Assembly (NCBI GenBank): GCA_963971405.1
Contig: OZ020485.1
Location: forward strand, 11,284,001-11,348,000
Length of the DNA: 64,000 nucleotides
Direction of reading: 5' to 3'
Origin: Psococerastis gibbosa
Lineage: Eukaryota; Arthropoda; Insecta; Psocodea; Psocidae
The notes below the pieces were generated by a model. It had not been told where the DNA came from and searched no databases. It saw only the letters and a program-made list of their open reading frames with translations. A program made the translations under genes and the position numbers. Shown here piece by piece: positions 32,301-44,300 of this stretch. Position 1 is the stretch's first letter. Each line of letters begins with the position of its first letter.

Positions 32301-35300
32301 GGTGGTAGCTCAATGTCTTTGTAGGCTGCCACATTTGTACCAATCAGTCGGTCACATAGTCTATCTGAATTAAAACCTTGATTAGGTTTTACATATATTA
32401 GGTAAATATTAATTGAAGTTCATACAATTTGGATACACTGCAGTATTATATGGTATTAGGTATACTGTATATAACACTGACATTAAATTAACTTTGGCTG
32501 AAGAGATATCCTCCACGTTATAACTGAAATTAGAGGATATGGAAAAAACATGACTTGGCGAGTTTCAAACACACGAACTGTTCACGGTTAACCTTAACGG
32601 GGTTCGAATCCCGAAGTCCATTTTTTTCTATGTCCTCTAATTTCGGTTACAATTTGGATATTGGGTGATGAGTAGAAAACATAAATTGTTATGAAGAAAG
32701 AGCAAAATTAACCCCCCCCCCCCTGACAAAGTGTAATTTCCATGGTTAAATCGATCGATTGTCCAGCTATCAGGCATCAGAAATTCAGCTATCAGCAGAA
32801 TAATGTCGCATCCATTACAAAAAATACATTTTGTTGCATGATATGTGGCCGTCATTCATCACCGATTGGCCACACTTTTGGAACTCCTTCCTCCAGACTA
32901 CTAACAGTTTTTGTACAAACCAAGTTCTCCAATTGTGGTGTTATTTTGTCAAAATGTAGAGGAGCATTTCTGCTGAGGGATGTGATATTTGTGACAGCTT
33001 GCTCTACAATCAAAATTTCATTTGATATTGTACACTTTGTAAGCATTATTACCCCCTCCAATGTTCTCGTTCAAGCATAAAATAAGACATCAAAATTATA
33101 CACAGGCAAGTCTATTCTATTCACACAGTAAACAGTATATACAAGCATATACAGCATAACAAAAAGGGCCTTAACGATGTCTTGCATCGAAGAAAAGAAA
33201 TGGGGGAACCTAGCCACTGTAGGACCAATGCAAAAGAACCGGTCCGAGTTTACTCGAACATGCTTTCCAATTTATCAAAATTAGTAGATAGAGAAAATGA
33301 GTAATTACATGGTAAACAATTTTCCTATGGTTAAATTTCCGATATCTCGGGGGGGGGGGGGGGTTGTACACCTGACGTCACTGGAGGTGAGGTAAATTCT
33401 AGATAGGTCAGACCAACACATTACCACACAGCAATACTGGCAGGGCACGCAATGCATTTGAGCGTGAATTTTCTATAATTTTTTCACAAAAACATTTTTT
33501 TTTACAAAACTTTTCTGGGAAAGCAACCTGTCCGGTTTCGTTACTCAATTTAACACCTAAAACATACCTGAAGGTAGAAATCATCGATAGAAAGGTGTCA
33601 CAGAAAAATTATTTTTTAGTCATTTTTCATTAAAATTTAGTTATTTTTATTTTTTTACCCCCAGAAGCAACCTGTCGAGGGGCAAGCGACCCCCCGAATT
33701 TCGTTAACATTAATAACGACTACAATATATGTGAATGTAAAAGAAATCGTTGGAGCCGTTTTTCAGAAATTATTTTTTTAGACGTTTTTTTTGGAGTTTT
33801 TTGAGCATAAAACCCCCCAAATTAAGTTAGCCCAAAATAAAAAAAATGGTCCCGAGGTATGATTTTTGTGAACCTACATGCCGAATCATCAAAATCGACG
33901 GAGTAGTTTGCCCGGAAATCGACGCACAGACAGACAGACAGAACGACAGACAGACAGACATTTCGTAAAAACCACTTTTTTTGGTTCCTGGGACCTTAAA
34001 ACGTGTAAATCTGTTAAAATCTCGGAATCGAAAATTTCGACCGTCACAAAGCTTTCCTTATACTACGTATAAATTGGAAAGCAAAAACCTCGAGAAAGCT
34101 GAATCCGTTGCGCGCTTTCGTCTCAACGATTACCGCAAGCCCAACTGTACAGCATTGGTCTCGCCGTTGACGACACCCGCTATGTAACATGCATGGACGA
34201 GGATCATCAGATGGTGTGCATTGCTTCAACCCACCCTGCCCACGACACGACAAATCGCTACTGGGAAGCTCGGCGTCGAATGGCTCAACAGCCACGGACG
34301 GGCCTTGGATAAAATAAAGTAAAGTAGTCTATTTTATTTCAGGATTGTGCATGATGAATGTGGGCCAGGTTGGCAAAGCAAAAGAGCTGTTTCGGCAAGC
34401 AACTGAACTGAACCGGCAGGAGATATCTTACCTAGCGCTGGCTAAAGTCTGTTTACTCGAAGCCGACCTCCCAGCGGCCATAGCCATATATCAAACAGCG
34501 CTGGAGTCATATCCCGACAGCGTGGACCTGTCTGTATCGATGGCAGTGCTGCACATGGATCTGGGTGATCACCAGAAGGCGTTTGAAAAATTCGGAACTG
34601 CTTTAGCACTAGAGCCGAAATGTTCGAAAGCGTTGCTTGCTGTTGGCGCCCTTATGCAGGTAACATTTGGAGACTTTGCTCACAGTTAGGCTTCAAAAAG
34701 CCGGCCGTCTTACCAAGTTGATCCCAGCGGACCAGAGCAGGTTCAAAGATGCAGATAACATGGTCGTGTTCACAATGCCGGTAGGGAAACATGGTAGGAC
34801 TCCTTGTCCTGGTCACCTTCGAACTAATCGTGTGAGGGTGTGACTTCACTGTGTTTCCCAAGTGGTTCGGAATCCACTATAATCAGAAGGTCCACTATCC
34901 TATGGGTCCACACCGTGGCTTGCGACTGTGTCCAACCATACTACTACTAGGCTTCGAAAATTGTATGTTCAGGGTGTACATGTAATTAAGTAAAGTAAGT
35001 AAGTATAAGTAGGTATAGATAATTGAACAATCAATAAAAATCGAAGCATAAATCCCCAGCACTAAGTACAAAATGACTTGTCACGCTGGGGTCAAAAGTT
35101 AAGTACAATACATACATATTTTCTTTAACTTCCAGTCCAAAAAGTATAAAATTTAGTAGAATAAAAAATAGGTACAATGGGCCCAAAGTTATTTGAGAAG
35201 AGATCTATGAAGAATTCTGAAATATTTGAAGTAAATGTTTATTGTCAGCTTTATAAATGAAATTTTTAGATGTATTTAATAAATTCTTACTTGAGCGGAG

Positions 35301-38300
35301 AACCTTTATCTCTATTGGAAGGGAATCGAATAGTTTGCAGGCTAAAAATATTGAAGAGTGCTCAAAAATACATTTCCATGCAGGCTCGGAAAAAATATTA
35401 TGAGATAGACGATGCCTGGTATCGACATGATGTTGTTGTAGGGAACTAAGTACTAAATTATCACTAGTAAGTAGGTTAGCATAACGAAGTAAAATTGCAG
35501 AATAAAATTGATTAAAGGTAGGCACATCAAACTCATTATATATCAAATCAGTGGGATATCTGCGTGGATGGAAAAGAGCAACTTTAATTATGCAATTAAT
35601 TGAGCTGTTTAACTTTTTATGGTAAGATCTGTACGTTCCTCCCCAGGCAGCAGTCCCATAGCTAAATATAGACTGAACAAGACCATAGTAGTTATCACTG
35701 CCAAGCAGAGGTTTAGACAATATCGCACGGAGCTCATGAAATTTTTATAAATGGTGTACACTAAGTACGCTTCCCATAATTTTCGATCCCATTCTATCGA
35801 TCGACCTTTCCATCAGTGTATGTCGAAACCTAGTATAGTCGATGAAAAACCGCTGCAGTGCTGTAATGCAGAACAATGAGCACACCACCAAATTATCAGT
35901 TAAAAAATTACAATTATTGTAGTTTTTTTCCATAATAAAGCTGATTGAAATTTTTTGACCGCGTTCTTATTATTTTTGCCAGCAAAATGTCAACTATCTT
36001 CATTTTTTTAAAGAATGAAACATTGCTTATAACTCAAATCACATTAATAGCACGCATGCGCAATCGACATCACAGTTGTATTCATGCAGAGTGATCTGTT
36101 TCAATTTGGGGCTCAACAACAATGCAAATTGTCTCTTTGTCTCTTGTCTCTTTGTCTTTTTTAACTGGACATGATCTTCAACGTTTTGAGGTATAATTAA
36201 AGTTTAATTAAAACAAAAAATAAACTAGACATTTTTTGAGCCTGCCAAGGATTACCGGAATTAGTGACGTAGCCAGGGGGTCCAAACTCCCACCCCCCCC
36301 CCTCCCGAAATGCATGAGCGTAAAAAAAATGAAGAACCAGTACGACCGAACCAGTACTTGCTTTCCTATTAATCAAAGGTACCCTACTAAGATGGAAGAC
36401 ATTGGTACTTGCAGGGCCGCGCCCAGGGTGGTCCATGGGGTTCGGACCCCCCCCCCCCCCGAAATAAATTGTTGTATGTAAACCTGTATGGTTTGAAGAA
36501 TTTATCTATCAATTCAGTAATAAATTACGTTAAAAAAATTTACGGACCCCAGTTACGGTACCTCAACTATCCCTGTCACAAAGCACTAAATTGATCGATG
36601 TGAAGATTGCATAGTCTAGAACGGGCTGACTCCACAGTAATTATGGCAGAGTATGTATTGTATTGTATTGAATTCTCTGATTTCATAAATCTAATGGTTG
36701 GAAAAAAAATTACTTACGTATAGATAAGGATAAGATGGGTAAGATGAGAAACGATGGTTGATTTACCAACTGAGTAAGATATCAGAGACTGGATCCACGC
36801 AATTTTTTGTTTGTCAACCCCCCACCCCCCTCAATTTTTTTTTGGCTACGCTCTTGCCGGGATTCTTCTGGAAGTGACGGTTTGCTATTCAATTCCTCAA
36901 CCGCTATTCAGTCGGAGGAAAATTGAATCACGCACAGGTTTCATTAAAATCTACCTAGCTGAGGGTATTCGTTGCGGGAAAATATTCTTTGAATTTGTCT
37001 TGAATGCAAAAAATATAATTTATAACAGTTCTCGCTTCATTTTATTTTATTACTCTGTTAATAATGAGTGCTGAGAGCTTTCCATTCTGCTCCCTTTCGT
37101 GGGTTATGGCTCCGACTTTATAGACCATAAAATGCGTTACAAGCTTATAGCTCGTTTGTCGGTATGTAATTTATTAATTTCGTATTAAAGGGTTGGTGTA
37201 GGGGAAGACTGTACTTCCCCAGTCCCCACTAACCACCTAATCCAGTTACCCTCCTTCTTGAATTGCTCTTCTATATAGCCTATTAGTTTGTGATGCAGTG
37301 CTGAAGCTGCTGAGATCCGCTGCAGAGGGCAAACTTAAATTTTATTATCACACTAAACTGTACTCAGGGGATAGCTTAAGGTTTAGATTCTAAGCTGTTG
37401 GTAATTAAATGTTCACAGTGCAGGTGTTGTAGGTTATATGACTCTATAACTGTTCGGCCAGACAAAGAAGTGAAATCAAATTTCACAGCAGATATTGATT
37501 GAAGACCCGCCAATAAGATAGTACTTCTAAGGAAATATGTTCCCATGACAATAGTTAACTTATGTGACCTTCACCAGTGGCGGACTGTGACTGGAAACCG
37601 GCCCTGGCATTTTCACAATTTTCGGATACCGCGGCACCTTTCTCAGGTCAAAAAGGCGGACGCGCTCTTACATTTTTATGAAATTCTTAATGCTGTTGTA
37701 ATGCTTGTTATTAACACAAGTTTTATTTTATTTTATTTTGAAATATGTTACCATTTATTTCCTTTGGACGTCCGGCCCCAAACAACTATTTTTGGGCAAG
37801 TGCCCGTCTGCCCTCCGGCCCAGTCCTCCACTGGCCTTCACCTTTTGGCCTCAGCAGTCATGGAAGGCAAGAGGTTTTCTATATTTTCATTTCTCCATGA
37901 ATGTGGTCCATCGGTGTTAATGACAGCAAGTCAAGTGCCGCTAAGAAGAACAGTGTTTCCAGTCTTTCCACAAGATATGGTCAATGGCTTATGTTCCAAT
38001 CTATGTCATCTTATATTGCTGGCTCTACTATCAATATTTTTTTTCTGTGAAATTTTATTTTGTATTTAAAAAACGCGACAGTTTCTCATTAAATGGGTTT
38101 GAAAATGTTGGAAAATGACGAGAAACGAGTAAACTACTTACCCCGTTTTCTGTTAAAATACACGGTTTTCAGGGACATGGAGAATTAGATGTGGCTTTAG
38201 CCAAATACAAGACAGCAGCTATGCACATACCTGAATCAGCGAGCCTGTGGAACAACCTGGGGATGTGCTACCTCGGTAAGAAGAGATTCGTGTCCGCAAT

Positions 38301-41300
38301 GACATGCCTGAAGCGGGCCAACGCACTGGCTCCCTTCGACTGGAAGATCCTGGTAAACCTGGGTCTGGTACATCTGTCCACTCAGCAGTACGCATCAGCA
38401 TTCCATTACTTCAGCAGCGCCATTAATTTGGATCCCAACTGCAGCGCCGTTTTCCTGCCCCTTGCTGGTGAGTAGATGTTTTGGGCTAGAGAGTACATCC
38501 TCGCAACAAACAAATTTTTTGGCTGGAGCAGACGGACTGCGTAAGATACTAAAAGCAGACCCTGATATCTATGGAGAAAATAGACCGCATAAGATGATTT
38601 ATATATTTTCTGCAGTGACATTAGCCAGTCTTGGAGATCGAAAAAACGCGCGTTACGCATTTGAAGAAGCTGTGGCTACAGCTCCAAATTCCGCTGCAGT
38701 AGCCATCAACTTCGCGCTGTTTTTGTTGCAAGAAGGCGACATCTCAGGGGCTGCAACGCTGTACCACCGCTTTCATGCATTGGTTGAAAGAGGGCAGACT
38801 CCTGTGGAACCTGAGGTAAACTAACACTTTAATAATAACTATTATAACCATGCTACTTACACGTTGTGCATGCACAGGGGTCCATAGATACACAAAAGCA
38901 ATGGCAAACTATTTTAAATAAATAATAATAATATATATATATAATGTGAATCACAGTTGTCAAGACAAAGCAAAACGATCGCATTTACAAAAATACAAAA
39001 TACACCAGGGTTCCACGTCCGCATATTCAATTTGAAATAATAACAGAAAGCAGAAGCAGGCGAAGTCCCTCATTCTGTTGCCATTTCCACTTGAATGCAA
39101 AGTCACCCGATCTGTCATACCTTAAGTAGCAATTCATTTTTGCTTTCCAATTTATACGTAAGAAAAAATAAGGAAAGCTTTGTGATGGTCCAAATTTTCG
39201 TTTCCGAGATTTCAACGGATTTACACGTTTTAAGGTCCCAGGAACCCAAAAAAGTGGTTTTTACTAAATGTCTGTCTGTCTGTCCGTCTGTTCGTCGATT
39301 TCCGGGCAAACTACTCGGTCGATTTTGATGAAATTCGGCATGTAGGTTCACAAAAATCATACCTCGGGACCATTTTATTTTTATTTTGGGCTAACACATT
39401 TGGGGGTTTTTATTTTCATAAAACTTCAAAAAAACGTCTAAAAACATTATTTCCCAAAAACGGCTCCAACGATTTCAATTAAATTCACATATGTTGTAGT
39501 TGTTGTTAATGTTGATAAAATGCGGGGGTCGCTTGCCCCTTGATAGTTTGCTTCTGGGGTAAAAAAATAAAAATGACTAAATTTTAATGAAAAATGACTA
39601 AAAAATAATTTTTCTGTGACACCTTTCTATCGATGATTTCTACCTTCAGGTATGTTTTAGGTGTTAAATTGAGTAACGAACCCGGACAGGTTGCTTTCCT
39701 AAAAAAGTATTTGGTGTTGTACAAAAAATGTTTTTTTGAAAAGTGATTCACCCTCAAATGCATTGCGTGCCCTGCCAGTATTGCTGTGTGGTAATGTGTT
39801 GGTCTGATCTATCTAGAATTTACCTCACCACCAGTGACGAGTGACGTCAGGTGCACACACCCCCCCCCCCCCCCGAGATATCGGAAATTTTAAAGGAAAA
39901 TTATTTACCATGAAATTACTTATTTTCCGTATCTACTAATTTTGATAAATTGGAAAGCATGTTCGAGTGAACTCGGACCGGTTCTTAAATAGGTTACGTT
40001 CCATTGAGAACGAGCCAATATCATGACTTGTTCATTAAATAATTTGTAATTCCTCGGCAAAGGATTCTCATGGTGACCATTAAATTAGACGGTCCTGGGG
40101 TAACTTTGTGGCCCCCAATTGCTCCAGATACCGGTTTCCCGTATCACACATTTACAACATCCCATGACACACTCAAGGCAGCACCTAGAAATTTTGGGAG
40201 GGGGTATGGGGGGTTTCTGTTAATACTATTTTTTATTTGTATAAAATGTAGTAAAATTATAGCCTGCGCATTCAACTTCCAAGTATAAGTAACTAGGGGG
40301 CCCGGGGGTCACCCACGGTGAAATGGAAAAATATGCCCAAAATATTGGCGTTTTTCTCATTTTAATAGTTTGTAAAATATAGACTAGGGTAAACCACCCG
40401 GTAATGGGCACCCGTCCAGTAATGGGCACTTTCACACGAATAACGTCATAAAATCTTTATTTTTCGATCTTTTCTTTTGAATTTTGCGCCGAATAAGGCA
40501 GAAATGCTTTTATAAAATATCGTGTTGGCAGAAGAAATAATTATGTCGGCATCTCTGTCAGTAAACATTCAGTAGAGTAACTAGTCCATACCCATAGCTT
40601 CAACCTACAAACGTGTAGTTACTCCAAACAACAGTTGCTGGAAATAAATTTATGAAGTAAAACATTCGTTAAGGGTGCCCATTACTGGGTGGTTTACCCT
40701 ATATACCGACGAATAGCTATCAAATATCTACCAGTAGAAGGGCCCTGAGGTATGCCTCGGGGAAAGTTTTTAATGAAAAGGGCACGAAACAGTAAAATAT
40801 TGTTTTTTATTATGTAACGTGAAGTCAGTTAACGAAATTGTATTTGCTTAGTAAAGTTCTATTGGAATGTAACTCGCTGAATTAAAAATACCCCCTCAGT
40901 TACTAAATTTCATTAGAGGTAAAATTTATCAAAATGGAATTTCCATATAAGCCTACTTATACAACCCCCGGCGATTAGAACATCTCTGGTTTCATTGATT
41001 TAAAGTGACAGTTATATAGCATATATATAGTTATATATATTAGGGGACTTTCTTAGTAAAGCACATTGGATACTAGAGAATATCTATCTGACTTGGCTCG
41101 ACTATGTCCAAGGCGGGGATTTCACAGACCTGCAAGTGCAAAATACAAATACGGTGACGTGGTAGCAGACATTCAAGACTTAGGTGGGGTTTCCACCGAC
41201 CTTGCATTGCAGAATGCAAATGACATTGACGGAAATGTTTGTTTTACTCTATGCCATAGTTAAAATTGATCAATGATCATAGAGTAAAATCACAAACAAA

Positions 41301-44300
41301 CAAACTAAAATTAAAAAATGGCGTCATGGGATATGTTAAGTACAAACATTTTAATAGATTTCTATAAAAAGAAAAATTAAAATTTCCGTCAATGTCATTT
41401 GCATTCTGCAATGCGAGGTCGGTGGAAACCCCGCCTAAGTCTTGAATGTCTGTTACCACGTCACCGTATTTGTATTTTGCACTTGCAGGTCTGTGGAATC
41501 GCCACCTTATTAAACAGAACTGGTCAGTAATAAAGTCTTATAAATTGATAAATAATCGAGAAGCCATCAGTAACATCGCCACGGTATCTTTTTTTAAATG
41601 CCATTTTGGGGCAAAACAAATATTCGAGAACATTATTTCCAACAAAAAAATGGGGCTGTGGTGCACTACAAGTACCTACGTCCATAAAAAGCCCTTCAGA
41701 TTAATAAAATAATAATAAAAGAAAGCTTTAGTGAATGATTACGGTAAATGAAGAAAAGAAAATAAAATTGTCTGAATTAAAATACAATGTTCAAGCGAAT
41801 GAATGAATGGAAGTTAAATAAGTACACAATAGGAGAGCAAAAAAGGCGAGTAAAAGGTTAAAAATCTTTGCCCCCATGAACAACAAGGACAAGGACTGCC
41901 TCAGGGATCCATTCTTGGCAATGAGAAAAAGGCCTGTTTTGTATGCTTCATCAGAGGCCTACGCCGTGCTGCCGGGGCAGAATTCTTCAATTCTGCCCCA
42001 AATCTCATACTTTTCTTTTCTTTAATTTTTATTACAACCTTCGCTCTCTAGTCAGTGTAACCCCGCGGTGTACTCCTAATTTTGTTAATAATAAGATAAC
42101 ATACCCGTTTTCATTTACTTACTTTGAAACAGGTCCATTAAGCGAATGAGGCGATCCCATTAATTTCTTTAACTTTCCTCCGGCCTACGGGGCTAGTGCT
42201 CACCTAATATAAAGACGTTTTTCATTTCATTCATTACAACGGGGCTTTGCCAACCCTTGGGGCTGCATCTTGGACTATTATTGTATTGTATTTTTTAAGA
42301 TAGTCGCCTGTGAGCCTAATATGCCGTAAAGTAATAACTTATTCTTGGGGTTAAAAATGTAAGCAAAACAATTTTGATTAGAACTTTCCATTCTAAAATT
42401 TTCTTCTTCTGCTTCCTTATCATTGTTTATATTTGTAATCAGGTCAACATTAATTAATAGATCCGCTACGCTTGTTTAAATATCCATGTGTCAAACAGCA
42501 GCCCAATAATGCCGGTGTTTATTCAATTGATTTAAACAAATGAGAGCAAAATGCGCGGGAAATTCAAATTTATAAATTAATGTTTTGGTGAGTTTTTCAT
42601 TTTTTTTTCTCCCTTTATGCCTAGTTGTCAAGAGTGAATCATTATTATGCATTTGAGGATAGTTGTCAGCACAAGGAATTGTTCTGCCCTCACCCATCCC
42701 AATGAAGACTTCATAAATACCCACAGGGAGGCTCGGCGTCGATTGGTTCAACAACCACAGACGATCGTTCGATAAGGCGCCCATTCCACCGACCGGCTAG
42801 GGCTATTTACAAAAACAGCGGCGTGGTAGCAGACATTCAAGACTTAGGCGGGGTTTCCACCGACCTCGCATTGCAGAATTGACGGAAATGTTTATTTTCC
42901 TCTATGCCATAGTTAAAATTGATCAATGATCATACAGTAAAAATCACAAAGAAACAAACTAAAATTAAAAAATGGCGTCATGGGATATGTTAAGTACAAA
43001 CATTTTAATAGATGTCTATAAAAAGAAAAATTCTAATTTCCGTCAATGTCATTTGCATTCTGCAATGCGAGGTCGGTGGAAACGCCACCTAAGTCTTGAA
43101 TGTCTGCTACCACGTCACCGTTTTTGTAAATAGGCCTAGCCGGTCTGTGGAATGGGCGCCTTAAGTAAAGAAAAAAGTATATGTTGTCGGTAGGAACAAG
43201 CTGTCCCTGAGGGGTCATATAATTACATATATTTTACTCTAAGAAAAGCTTAGTCTACTGGAAATTGGTTACCCTAAGTGAAAGTACTGTAGGTGAAGCT
43301 ATGTGGTAACCGAAAGATGTAAGGAAAATAAATAATAGCATTTTTTACTTTTACTGAGCCAACCTAGGGGAGTTAGGGATATGAAGCCCTCTATTACACT
43401 CATCTATAGGAAGGCCCGGGACCGCCTACTTTACATGCCCTTCGAAGCATGGCCAGAAAATGTACCTTAAGTGTATGAGACTCGAACCAACAACCTTCCG
43501 GGTGAAGTTAGAGTTCGCACCACTACTTTATTTAAATTAGTGTGGCTGTTGTTATGAATAGAAGGCATGACTCAAATCTGGTATAAATGTATTAGTTTAG
43601 TATAGGATATAAATTTTTTCAATATATTGCAGCTTGTCCGGAGCAGTAAATATTTATTTTATGGTCCGGAATTACTGGACAAGGAAAAAAGTGAAGTGAA
43701 GTGAATTATTGTTACTTTACATGATACTAAATTAGGCAGCTAATTGAACAATCTACAATAATATAATATATTTCAAAGTTTCCGTAGTAAATAATGAGGA
43801 ATAGAACGATAATAATTCATAATGTTGCTGCAGCTTAGATTTCCAATGGAGATTTCCTGAAAGAAAAAAAATATTGTTAAAAGCAAGCGCGGAAAACAAA
43901 TGGGAGCAGATCTGAAACTTGAAAGCCAAACCTGTATTGCATATCCTATATGAAAGCTAATTTAATGACCTTTAATTTAGGATGTGAGCCTAAATCTTAG
44001 AACAGGCTGCGTGCAGGCATGCATTACCCGTGCCGCTAGGTGCCAAATTTTGAAAATTTAATAAATAAAACAAACAGTAAAACTTTCAGTGAGAAACTAA
44101 TTTCTTCAACAACAAATTATATTTTAAGCGTCTACAGGCAAAGTGTAGCGACATCGGTGGCAAGGTGGTATACTTGTGCAAGCCTCGGCACACCTTGCAA
44201 TCGGAGACGTGTCATAACTCGACACAAGTACCTACCTATTATGCTACTTATAGCGATTGAATAGGTTTAACTTAAATTGTTTGTAGGTGATTAAAAAAAA

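Noticed and set aside
37545..38069. 174-codon plus-strand open frame
   Set aside because: It crosses a hAT-like MITE with its target duplication, has no domain, and lies inside BBS4 intron 5.
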